Source: Lewinellaceae bacterium
GTDB taxonomy: Bacteria; Bacteroidota; Bacteroidia; Chitinophagales; Saprospiraceae
Assembly: GCA_020636025.1 (NCBI GenBank)
Contig: JACJYQ010000006.1
Span: forward strand, 248,001-312,000
Reading direction: 5' to 3'
Length of the DNA: 64,000 nt
Position 1 is the stretch's first letter. Each line of letters opens with the position of its first letter. Both the position numbers and the translations under genes were made by a program. The notes under the pieces are model-generated. The model searched no databases, was not told where the DNA came from, and saw nothing but the letters and a program-made list of their open reading frames with translations. Positions 33,963-41,752 of the stretch are shown here, piece after piece.

Positions 33963-36368
33963 ATGATCACCAACTACTTCAAGCTCGCCCTGCGCAACCT
34001 GGCAAAGCACCGTTTGTTCTCTGCCATCAACATATTCGGACTATCACTGAGCATGTCTGTTTGTCTGCTTATTTTAATGCTGTTGCAGGAGGCCTACCGC
34101 TACGATAATTTTCACCCTGATAGCGACCGGGTTTATCGAATCAACACAGAGGCCATCCGAAAAAACGGAGGGAGCGAGTCTTATGCTTCTACCCCTTATC
34201 CACTGGCTTCCGTACTAAAGCAACGGTACTCACAAGTAGAAAACAGTTGCCGGTTTATGCGCAGCTTTAACAGCGAAGCGTCGTGCAGCGGAAAAATTTT
34301 GCCGGTTCAGGGGCTGCTAACTGAACCTTCCTTTTTTCAGATGTTTGGCTTTCAGCTGCTGGAGGGAAATGCCGCCACAGCGCTGAAGGAGCCTTTTTCG
34401 ATCGTTCTGACACAAAAACTGGCAGACAAATTTTTCCCTCGTGAATCGGCGCTTGGAAAAACGATGGAATTGAGGGGCATTGGTGCATTTCAAGTAACCG
34501 GGATACTGGCCGACTTTCCTGGAAAAACACATTTTGAATTTGAAGCCCTTGGTTCGGCATCTTCCATCCCGGCCATGGAGGCCTCTGGGACTTTAAGCAA
34601 ACTGTCGGATGACTGGACCGACTATTATCAGACCTATTCATTTATAAAATTGGCTAAAGGAGCTTCCTGGGGACAAACAGAATCGGATCTGGCGGCAGTT
34701 TCCAGCTCAATGTACAGTAAGCTGACTCTTGAAAGCCGGGATGCCGATTACCGCTTTTATTTGCAGCCACTTGAAAAAATCACCCCTGGCCCTATTCTCA
34801 GCAATAGTATGGGCAGAGCGTTGCCGGCCATGCTGTTGTGGTTCCTAACTGCTTTGGGAGCCATAATTATGCTCTCAGCCTGTTTCAATTATACAAACCT
34901 GACTCTCTCCAGAGCCCTTTCCAGAGCGAAAGAGATTGGTGTGCGCAAGGTGATCGGCGCTTCTCGACAACAGGTGATCGGACAATTGCTTACCGAAGGG
35001 GTATTGACCTCCCTGATCGCATTGGGCGGTGGCTGGTTGCTGATGAAACTGGTACAACCCGGGTTTAACAGCCTTTCCTTTGCTGCATTCACAGATCTTT
35101 CTGTCAAAGCTGATGCGATGACGGCGCTGTGGTTTTTGGGATTTGCAGTGGTGATAGGCATTATTGCCGGACTCCTGCCTGCGCTTACGATGTCGCGAGT
35201 TAGTCCGACAGCAGTATTGCGCAAATTGGAGAGTATCAAACTTTTCAAACGCGTTGGCCTACGCAAGGTGTTGCTGGTATCTCAATTCACGGTTTCCCTG
35301 GTTTTTATCATTTTAGTTACGGTGATTGCGCGGCAGATTGGGTTTGTTATGAGCCTGGATTACGGATTTAACACAAGTCGTATACTCAATATTAAACTTC
35401 AAGGAGTGGATCCGGAAAAACTCATTCCGGCATTTGCTGCACTTCCTGGAGTGGAGAACATTTCAGCAGCATCTCACAATATGGGCACTTTTGAGGATTC
35501 ATCTGATGATGTCCGTTGCAGTCCCAATGCGGAACCTGAGGCAGTACGCGATTACTCTGTCGACAGGCATTTTGCAGACAATATGGGTCTGACATTTATT
35601 GCCGGAGAAAATTTTCCAGAGAATCCACCACACGGGAAAGAGTCTTTTTTGATAGTAAATGAACGTTTTGTAGAGAAATATAATTTGGGAACTCCCGCTG
35701 AAGCCATTGGTAAACGAATCCTGATTGGAGACAGTACGTCGGTTATTCTAAGGGGTGTGATAAAGGATTTTTTATATAAACCTGCTAATTATGCTTTAGA
35801 GCCTTTGATGCTGCGCAATGATCCGGACTACTGGCGGCTGTTGAATATAAAACTGGCAGCAGGCAATCCGGCGTCTACCATAGCTGCTTTGCAAGGTGTG
35901 TGGTCAGAGTTGGTACCTGAACGTGAGATGGTTTCTGAATTTTATGAGGAAACGATAGAGGAGAATTACGCCAACTTAAATGATATACTGATCATCATTT
36001 CCTTTTTTGGTTTCCTGGGAATAGTCATTGCCGCTATGGGATTATTGGGCATGGCAACCTATACCGTAGAAACACGAACCAAGGAAATCGGCGTGCGGAA
36101 AGTTATGGGAGCTTCCATCCTTGATCTTGTGCTGCTGCTTTCCCGCAGCTTTTTATGGCTGCTGGGCATCGCCGCAGTCCTGGCCATTCCAATTGGATGG
36201 TTTTTGGGAACACAAATGCTGAATATTTTTGCCCATAGAATAGAGCTGGGGCTCGGAGTGATACTCCCAGGCATTTTGCTGTTGCTGTTGGTTGCTGTAC
36301 TCACCATCGGCACGCAAACGCTGCGGGGTGCGCTGGGGAATCCGGTGACGGCTTTGCGCGATGATTGA
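33963..36368 (+). CDS. FtsX/MacB-like ABC permease, third of three
   Basis: An 801-residue permease with the same two-unit plan: helix at about 20-42 (INIFGLSLSMSVCLLILMLL), periplasmic domain, FtsX unit 1 (RALSRAKEIGVRKVIGASRQQVIGQ), central helix, second periplasmic domain with two or more Cys, and FtsX unit 2 (ETRTKEIGVRKVMGASILD), ending LGNPVTALRDD. It is the most diverged of the three. It starts 27 bp after the second permease and ends the operon. No outer-membrane TolC-like gene is present, so an exit duct must come from elsewhere. Confidence 0.9.
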   Translation: MITNYFKLALRNLAKHRLFSAINIFGLSLSMSVCLLILMLLQEAYRYDNFHPDSDRVYRINTEAIRKNGGSESYASTPYPLASVLKQRYSQVENSCRFMRSFNSEASCSGKILPVQGLLTEPSFFQMFGFQLLEGNAATALKEPFSIVLTQKLADKFFPRESALGKTMELRGIGAFQVTGILADFPGKTHFEFEALGSASSIPAMEASGTLSKLSDDWTDYYQTYSFIKLAKGASWGQTESDLAAVSSSMYSKLTLESRDADYRFYLQPLEKITPGPILSNSMGRALPAMLLWFLTALGAIIMLSACFNYTNLTLSRALSRAKEIGVRKVIGASRQQVIGQLLTEGVLTSLIALGGGWLLMKLVQPGFNSLSFAAFTDLSVKADAMTALWFLGFAVVIGIIAGLLPALTMSRVSPTAVLRKLESIKLFKRVGLRKVLLVSQFTVSLVFIILVTVIARQIGFVMSLDYGFNTSRILNIKLQGVDPEKLIPAFAALPGVENISAASHNMGTFEDSSDDVRCSPNAEPEAVRDYSVDRHFADNMGLTFIAGENFPENPPHGKESFLIVNERFVEKYNLGTPAEAIGKRILIGDSTSVILRGVIKDFLYKPANYALEPLMLRNDPDYWRLLNIKLAAGNPASTIAALQGVWSELVPEREMVSEFYEETIEENYANLNDILIIISFFGFLGIVIAAMGLLGMATYTVETRTKEIGVRKVMGASILDLVLLLSRSFLWLLGIAAVLAIPIGWFLGTQMLNIFAHRIELGLGVILPGILLLLLVAVLTIGTQTLRGALGNPVTALRDD

Positions 36369-36479
36369 GTATTGGGATCAGGTTTTACCTTTTGTTTTAA
36401 TTAAAACTTGTTCTAATGCGAATAGATAATTGAGGCTCTCCGAGGTCTGGGGAGCTTGTGAGAGTCTTCGACCCGAAAA

Positions 36480-36977
36480 TCACCTTTTCATTTTCTCCAA
36501 CGCCGAATTTCCCATCGTATTCAACAAACTGGGTACTGCCATGCCAACATGACGCTCCAGTACAATGCCTTGGGGATCGAGGAATAGAACAGTAGGCAGT
36601 TGAGTCACTTCATAAATATCAGCAATGGTGCGGCCGGCGGGCGAGTCGAAGTCGGTATGGAAGTTTAGGAAATGATTATTGAGGTAGGTGAAGACATCTG
36701 TTTGTGGGAAGACTTCTTCCTCCATGACTTTGCAGGGGGCGCACCAGGATGCAAAAAACACGACAAATACGGGTTTGTGTTGCTCATTGGCCATTTCCAA
36801 AACCGGCATCAGTCGTTCACTGTCGAGCCAGGCAATATTTACGGCCTGATTGGAAACGGGCACAGAGGTAACAACAGGCTCCGGAGTACTTCGAACAGGC
36901 CCCGAACCGCTTTTTTTATATGGGTCACAGGCAGTTACCAATAGACTGGCAAGTAGGTATATCAGACCGTTTTTCAT
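36480..36977 (-). CDS. Thioredoxin-fold lipoprotein
   Basis: The ATG at 36977 gives 165 residues with a lipoprotein signal (MKNGLIYLLASLLVTACD, lipid-bearing Cys17). After a Ser/Pro/Val-rich linker comes a thioredoxin fold with KPVFVVFFASWCAPCKVMEEEVF (redox motif C-A-P-C), then DFDSPAGRTIADIYEVTQLPTVLFLDPQG with the conserved cis-Pro (QLPT). It resembles thioredoxin-like DsbD-gamma/TlpA-type proteins acting in the periplasm on disulfides. It is a single gene, convergent to the transporter operon. Confidence 0.88.
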   Translation of the reverse strand: MKNGLIYLLASLLVTACDPYKKSGSGPVRSTPEPVVTSVPVSNQAVNIAWLDSERLMPVLEMANEQHKPVFVVFFASWCAPCKVMEEEVFPQTDVFTYLNNHFLNFHTDFDSPAGRTIADIYEVTQLPTVLFLDPQGIVLERHVGMAVPSLLNTMGNSALEKMKR

Positions 36978-37300
36978 AGGTATTGATTGCAAACGCGGCA
37001 CAAGTCAAAAAATTGGCATGTATTGAAATTTAATATTCAGTCTATATCTGATGTATCACCCCATTATTGAGTTGAAAATCTCAACATTGCATACCGCTCA
37101 ATGACATTTTGTTTCGCGCAGATTTTACACAGATTTTTTCGCAGATTCTACGCAGAAGTTTCTGGGTAAAATATGTGAGATCGCATCTTAATTTGATTTC
37201 TAAAGAGAAAAGCTTGCTTTGAGAGTTCAGCAGAAATACTTCAATTAATCATGGCAAACTCATAAAATCAAATCAATCACCTAAATCACAAAAATCAAGG
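36978..37300. other. Intergenic region with cagattt-type words
   Basis: About 320 bp without an ORF. Bases 37118-37156 hold variants of GCAGATTTTACACAGATTT. A second stretch near 37255-37300 has AAATCA-type words. These are short degenerate repeats like others in the window. No promoter could be fixed. Confidence 0.45.
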
Positions 37301-38479
37301 TCAAAGACCCCTACGCTTCATCTCTTCCCGAATGAGCAATAACTCGCGGCCTGCATCTCCCGTTACCGAAGTGTTTTCCTGGGCGCGTCGGATCAGATAG
37401 GGAATCACCTCTTTTACCTGTCCATAAGGCAGATATTTGGCCACTCGGAAGCCGCCATGTGCCAGATTGAACGTGAGGTTGTCGCTCATGCCAAACAGTT
37501 GACTGAACAGCGTATTCGGATGATCATTCCGGATATTCTTTTTCGCCATGATATCCACCATGAGCTGCATGCTGTCGGCATTATGGCTGGCATTGCACAC
37601 GGCCATATTTTCCACATGGTTCAGGCAAAAACGCAGTGCGGTGTTGTAAAAATCGTCGGTAGTGTTTTTATCGGGATTGATTGGGCTTTCATACCCCTTC
37701 TCCTCTGCTCTAAGTCTCTCCTTCTCCATATAAGCGCCACGCACCAGTTTGGCGCCCAGCATAAACCCGGCTTCGCGCGCCCGGTCATAACTTTCGGTGA
37801 GGAATTGCAGGCGGTCGTGGCGGTATAACTGGTATGTGTTGTACACCACCACTTTTTTCTTGTTGTATCGCTTCATCATCAGCCAAACCAAATGGTCCAG
37901 CGTATCCTGAATCCAGCTTTCTTCTGCATCGAAAAACACAGCGACTCCTTTCTTCTCTGCGTGGTAACAAATGGCGTCAATGCGTTTAAGGGCATTTCTG
38001 TATTCAAAAACTTCGTCGCGGCTAAGAGTTTGTGCTGATTGAATGCGCTCGAGTAAGGCGAAGCGGGCCAATCCGGTTATTTTGGAGCTGATCACCGGAA
38101 CTGTTTTCACGGAGCGGGAAGCAAAGTCAATGGCCTTGATGTTCTCATTCATGGTGAGATTGAAATCGGTTTCCGATTCCTTGCCTTCTGCGCCGTAATC
38201 CAGGATGGTGAGGGTATTGTGTTTGCCCAGCTTTTCGATATCGGGCTGACTATCAAGCAGGGTCGTTCCACCTACGAACTGATCAAAAATGGTTTTTTTA
38301 ACCATGGTTTCGGCAAAAGGGATGTTGTATTCAACGGCCCATAATGCCAAGCGTGGAGCATATTTTGCGATCAACGGTCTGTTCATCATAGAGAACAGCC
38401 AGGCTGATTTCTTCAGTTCTTTATTGGTCAGGTGGGCAAAGGCAATCTCTGTATTCTTAAAATCTATCGTGGTGGTCAT
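37301..38479 (-). CDS. Proline dehydrogenase (monofunctional)
   Basis: The ATG at 38479 gives 392 residues; it overlaps the aroE stop by 4 bp (ATGA), so the two are translationally coupled. The FAD-dependent proline oxidase barrel shows AVFFDAEESWIQ, VVVYNTYQLYRHDRL, GFMLGAKLVRGAYMEKER (substrate and FAD site), VCNASHNADSM, and a C-terminal YLPYGQVKEVIPYLIRRAQEN. The enzyme oxidises L-proline to pyrroline-5-carboxylate and passes electrons to the quinone pool. No P5C dehydrogenase domain is fused. The length is typical of Bacteroidota proline dehydrogenases. Confidence 0.92.
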   Translation of the reverse strand: MTTTIDFKNTEIAFAHLTNKELKKSAWLFSMMNRPLIAKYAPRLALWAVEYNIPFAETMVKKTIFDQFVGGTTLLDSQPDIEKLGKHNTLTILDYGAEGKESETDFNLTMNENIKAIDFASRSVKTVPVISSKITGLARFALLERIQSAQTLSRDEVFEYRNALKRIDAICYHAEKKGVAVFFDAEESWIQDTLDHLVWLMMKRYNKKKVVVYNTYQLYRHDRLQFLTESYDRAREAGFMLGAKLVRGAYMEKERLRAEEKGYESPINPDKNTTDDFYNTALRFCLNHVENMAVCNASHNADSMQLMVDIMAKKNIRNDHPNTLFSQLFGMSDNLTFNLAHGGFRVAKYLPYGQVKEVIPYLIRRAQENTSVTGDAGRELLLIREEMKRRGL

Positions 38480-39219
38480 GATTCTGTTTGCCAAATATTC
38501 CAGGCTGCTTCTGCCTGGTGATGGAGCATGTCAAGGCCGTTTTGCACGTGACAACCACGTGCGCGGGCGTGCTGCAAAAGTAGTGTTTCAGCCGGATTGT
38601 ATACGAGATCAAAGACCAAATTTCCAGCGTGCAGAATTTCCAATGGAACCGGTGGCATTTCCTGAGTATCCGGATACGTGCCGAGTGGTGTGCAATTGAT
38701 CAGAAGGGTACTTGATTCGCGCCAATGGGTAAGAAAGGAATAGAACTTTTCATCTTCCTTTTTCGGATTCCTCGAAATGAAGTGGAACGGAATGTTCTGT
38801 TTTTGAAGCACGTAGGCAACGGCTTTGGCGGCACCTCCGGTTCCGAGGATGAAAGCGTATTTCACATCAGGCAATTTGCCGGTAAAATCATGCAAGCTCT
38901 TCTCAAAACCTATGACATCGGTGTTGTAGCCTGTAAGTTTTCGGTTACTGGAAATTTTAATGCAATTAACCGCTCCTACAGCCTCCGCACTTTTGTCCAG
39001 TTGATCAAGAAATGGAATTACAGATTGTTTATAAGGAATGGTTACGTTTAGCCCTCTTAAATCCGGAACGCGGGATAGCAGATCTGGCAGCTCCTGAATT
39101 TCAGAAATCGGATACAACTCATACCTGGCATCAGAAATGCCTTCCCGGATAAATTTTTCCGTGAAATACATTTTGGAAAATGAATGGCCCAGCGGCCAGC
39201 CGATGAGTCCGTATTGCAA
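38476..39219 (-). CDS. aroE: Shikimate dehydrogenase
   Basis: A 247-residue NADPH-dependent enzyme that reduces 3-dehydroshikimate in aromatic amino acid synthesis. The N-terminus YGLIGWPLGHSFSKMYFTEKF holds the shikimate-binding S-x-S-like loop. The catalytic Lys and Asn are in NVTIPYKQSVIPFLD, and GYNTDVIGFEKSL holds the catalytic Asp. The nucleotide-binding loop is ILGTGGAAKAVAYVL. The C-terminal NGLDMLHHQAEAAWNIW is typical. It starts 7 bp after the nadA stop, so nadA-aroE-proline dehydrogenase is one operon. Confidence 0.95.
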   Translation of the reverse strand: MQYGLIGWPLGHSFSKMYFTEKFIREGISDARYELYPISEIQELPDLLSRVPDLRGLNVTIPYKQSVIPFLDQLDKSAEAVGAVNCIKISSNRKLTGYNTDVIGFEKSLHDFTGKLPDVKYAFILGTGGAAKAVAYVLQKQNIPFHFISRNPKKEDEKFYSFLTHWRESSTLLINCTPLGTYPDTQEMPPVPLEILHAGNLVFDLVYNPAETLLLQHARARGCHVQNGLDMLHHQAEAAWNIWQTES

Positions 39220-39226
39220 ATTGATC

Positions 39227-40243
39227 TTATTTACTAACCAGTCCAGCCTTGGCTGAAATCTCCAGCATCCGATCTATGCTGGCTACACCCTCTTTGATCA
39301 CCCATTCAGGCAAAATGATCTCCGGCAACTCGTACTTCATGCAGAGGTACAGCTTCTCCATAGTATTCCGCTTCATGTGCGGACAATCGTTGCAGGCGCA
39401 GTTGTTATTAGGCGGAGCCGGAATGAAAGTTTTGTTTGGACTGGCCTTTTCCATCTGGTGCAGAATGCCGGCTTCTGTGGCTACGATAAACTCGGTAGCA
39501 GGGTCATGTATGGTATACTTCAGCAAGCCGGTGGTACTGCCGATGTAATCGGCCATTTCAAGGATATGCGCTTCACATTCAGGGTGAGCAATAAATTTGG
39601 CATTCGGATGCCGGTTCTTCAGTTTTACAATTCTTTCGTGACTGAAAATTTCGTGCACCATGCAAGCGCCATTCCAGATCACCATCTCTCTCCCCGTTTT
39701 TTTCTCAAGATAAGCTCCCAGGTTTTTATCCGGAGCAAAAATGATCTTTCTGTCTTCCGGTATGCTCTCAATAATCTGAACGGCATTGGTGCTGGTGCAA
39801 CAAATGTCGGTCAGTGTCTTTAGTTCGGCTGTGCAGTTGATGTAGCTCACCACCACATGATCCGGGTATTTTTCCTTGAATTTGCGGAACAGATGCGGCG
39901 GACAAGAGTCGGCCAGGGAACACCCCGCCTTAAGATCAGGCAACAAGACCTTTTTGGATGGACTAAGCATTTTAGCCGTTTCCGCCATAAAATGCACTCC
40001 GGCAAAAACTATGATATCCGCCTCCGTTGCCGCGGCTTGCTGTGACAATCCCAGAGAATCACCAATGTAATCGGCTATGTCCTGAATTTCAGATTCCTGG
40101 TAGTAATGCGCCAGAATTACCGCATTCTTTTCCTTTTTCAAACGGTTTATCTCTTCCACCAGGTCGAGCGTGGGGTCTACATCAAGGTCGAGGTATCCGT
40201 TCCGGTCAAGGTTTTGGGTGGCACTGTCGAGGAGAGAGGTCAT
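39227..40243 (-). CDS. nadA: Quinolinate synthase
   Basis: A 338-residue 4Fe-4S enzyme that condenses iminoaspartate with dihydroxyacetone phosphate to give quinolinate in NAD synthesis. The pseudo-threefold repeat is visible: AVILAHYYQESEIQDIADYIGDS-like text, LPDLKAGCSLADSCPP (Cys108), IWNGACMVHEIF (second Cys) and CACNDCPHMKRNTMEKL (third Cys). FIAHPECEAHILEMADYIGST is also typical. It is the first gene of the nadA-aroE-proline dehydrogenase operon. Its leader contains AT-rich word repeats (40249-40302). Confidence 0.96.
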   Translation of the reverse strand: MTSLLDSATQNLDRNGYLDLDVDPTLDLVEEINRLKKEKNAVILAHYYQESEIQDIADYIGDSLGLSQQAAATEADIIVFAGVHFMAETAKMLSPSKKVLLPDLKAGCSLADSCPPHLFRKFKEKYPDHVVVSYINCTAELKTLTDICCTSTNAVQIIESIPEDRKIIFAPDKNLGAYLEKKTGREMVIWNGACMVHEIFSHERIVKLKNRHPNAKFIAHPECEAHILEMADYIGSTTGLLKYTIHDPATEFIVATEAGILHQMEKASPNKTFIPAPPNNNCACNDCPHMKRNTMEKLYLCMKYELPEIILPEWVIKEGVASIDRMLEISAKAGLVSK

Positions 40244-40248
40244 AGTTT

Positions 40249-40302
40249 TTAATGTGATAATTAGCTAATGTGATAATGTGCTAATTCGATAATTAGCTAA
40301 TG
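40249..40302. repeat. TAATGTGATAATTAGC-type repeats in the nadA leader
   Basis: Three to four overlapping variants of TAATGTGATAATTAGC and GCTAATGTGATAAT lie directly upstream of the nadA start. They contain TTAGCTAA palindromes. Confidence 0.55.
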
Positions 40303-40431
40303 GAGGTTGGGATGTATTTTGAATTTGATTTGGGGTTGTGCAAATTTAAAGTCTTCTTTCCCGAATTGTAATTCATTGAAAGCTCTTTGTGATTAAAAAA
40401 CAGGATTCCCTCAGAATAGATCCAATAATCC

Positions 40432-40450
40432 CCCGAATTTATTCGGGGGG
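40432..40450. repeat. Palindrome CCCCCGAATTTATTCGGGG
   Basis: A hairpin (CCCCCGAAT / ATTCGGGG over a short loop) is followed by GC-rich tandem words (GGGCAACGGGCAACGGGCC). It resembles the REP-like palindromes at 8443-8860 in form but not in sequence. The 624-bp stretch 40244-40870 otherwise holds only the tiny ORF at 40721. Confidence 0.55.
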
Positions 40451-40720
40451 CGGGCAACGGGCAACGGGCCGCAGGGGGCGGGCGGTGCGTTACAGCAAAA
40501 GAACGAATCTTATGGACTTTTGTTCCCACCTTGGTCTGAATTGACATTAATCCACAAAATAGTTATCCGTTAATTTTTTTTGGGTGTTGTTTTGACTTGA
40601 CTTGCGGGAGCAATTTTACAAGCGCGCAACATTTTTGAAAAAAAATGAAAATCGAAGCAGCGCATTTCCGGGGCTGGCCGTTAGAACAACATCTTTAATC
40701 ACAAAACCGACGCACTAACC

Positions 40721-40807
40721 ATGACAGCAACTTTCACGTACACCCTGATTTTGGCAGCTATTTATGCAGGCAGAAAACTCATAAATCTGAAACCCCAAAC
40801 AGCCTGA
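40721..40807 (+). CDS. Possible 28-residue hydrophobic small protein
   Basis: ATG at 40721 to TGA at 40805-40807 encodes MTATFTYTLILAAIYAGRKL followed by eight more residues. It is one short hydrophobic helix with a basic tail. A rho-independent terminator follows at 40834, and an untranslated leader of over 100 bp precedes it, so it looks like a stand-alone short transcript. No similar gene is known to me. It could also be chance within a non-coding RNA. No other gene follows on this strand until 43694. Confidence 0.35.
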   Translation: MTATFTYTLILAAIYAGRKLINLKPQTA

Positions 40808-40833
40808 CAAAACATTCACCACATTTTTTGTCG

Positions 40834-40873
40834 ATCCCGAATTTTTTCAGCGTGAAGAAATTCGGGATTTTTA
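40834..40873. terminator. Terminator downstream of the tiny ORF
   Basis: An 11-bp stem (ATCCCGAATTT with AAATTCGGGAT; 40834-40844 and 40858-40868) is followed by TTTTTA on the plus strand. It also abuts the end of the convergent AlkD-like gene (stop at 40871), so it may serve both. Confidence 0.8.
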
Positions 40874-41584
40874 TTTCATAAGGCGCAGTGCCTCCCGCCT
40901 TGTCAGTGCTGCCAGTTGGTTTTCAGCCACAAACTTTTTCACCGCTTCCGGATTTGTTCTAGAGTATTGCCGCAGCGCCCATCCTGCTCCTTTTTGCAGA
41001 AAGAACTCCTTAGAACCGGCCACTTGCCTGATGTATTTAAACATCAGTTCCTTGTCGGTTTTTTCCTTGTACATCAATTGAAAGATCATGCACACTCGCT
41101 GCAACCAGATGTTGCCGGAAGCCATCCATTTTTCGGTTACCGGTTTTGTCAATTTAGGAAATTTTCGAAAATGAATACCCACCAGCTTATTTATCCAATC
41201 CACGGTATCCCACCATGAATTGGTCAAAATAAGTTCCTCCAGAAACTCAATAAATTCTGCCGGCTGATGCTTCAGCGATTTTTGCACCGTTTCCAGGGCG
41301 AAATAATGCATCTCCCGGTGATCATCTTCGAAGCAAAGACGTACCAAAGCTTTCAAGTCCTCGCCTTCCGGCATTCCTTGTTCTTTGTGGATCTCCCGGG
41401 TAAGCGCCGTCCACTTCGGCATTTTCAACCCAAAATACTCAAACTGATGCCGCATATAAGCCATCTGGCCCTGCGCTGTTTCCGGATCACCATTTTTTTC
41501 AAATGTGCTGCGGACGAGAGAGAAATACTTTGCAATAGACAATGGACAATGAATAATGGACAATGAACAATGAACAATGAACAA
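40871..41584 (-). CDS. AlkD-like DNA alkylation repair protein
   Basis: An all-helical HEAT-like-repeat protein of the AlkC/AlkD type. Diagnostic text is QMAYMRHQFEYFGLKMPKW, LCFEDDHREMHYFALETVQKSL, LILTNSWWDTVDWINKLVG and KGAGWALRQYSRTNPEAVKKFV. Such proteins excise alkylated bases without flipping them. The start is uncertain: the first 20 codons are translated from a 7-bp repeat array (VHCSLSIIHCPLSI), which is not family-like. The family domain begins near STFEKNGDPETAQ, where no ATG or GTG is available; an ATT near 41537 is the nearest rare start. The repeat may have replaced the native start region. Confidence 0.82.
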   Translation of the reverse strand: MFIVHCSLSIIHCPLSIAKYFSLVRSTFEKNGDPETAQGQMAYMRHQFEYFGLKMPKWTALTREIHKEQGMPEGEDLKALVRLCFEDDHREMHYFALETVQKSLKHQPAEFIEFLEELILTNSWWDTVDWINKLVGIHFRKFPKLTKPVTEKWMASGNIWLQRVCMIFQLMYKEKTDKELMFKYIRQVAGSKEFFLQKGAGWALRQYSRTNPEAVKKFVAENQLAALTRREALRLMK

Positions 41585-41599
41585 TGAACAGTGAATAAT
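41537..41599. repeat. Heptanucleotide array (AATGRAC), left arm
   Basis: About nine copies of a 7-bp unit (AATGGAC, AATGAAC, AATGAAT) overlap the 5' end of the AlkD-like reading frame. A matching array in inverted orientation lies at 41687-41752. Confidence 0.85.
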
Positions 41600-41686
41600 T
41601 GGATTTGGATGTGCAAAGCACGGATTTTTTTTCAGCTAATCAGGCTTCACAGGTCACAGAACTCCAAAGCCAAACAAAACCTTATC

Positions 41687-41752
41687 ATTGTTCATTGTTC
41701 ATTGTTCATTGTCCATTGTTCATTGTCCATTGTCCATTGCTCATTGTCCACT
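41687..41752. repeat. Heptanucleotide array (CATTGTT/CATTGTC), right arm
   Basis: About nine copies of the complementary 7-bp unit, inverted relative to 41537-41599 with about 87 bp between the arms. The stop codon of the T9SS gene (41741-43432) lies inside it. Confidence 0.85.

Noticed and set aside
40293..40547. 84-codon minus-strand reading frame
   Set aside because: It runs through the GC-rich palindrome and word repeats, and its composition is not protein-like (PPPAARCPLPAP).
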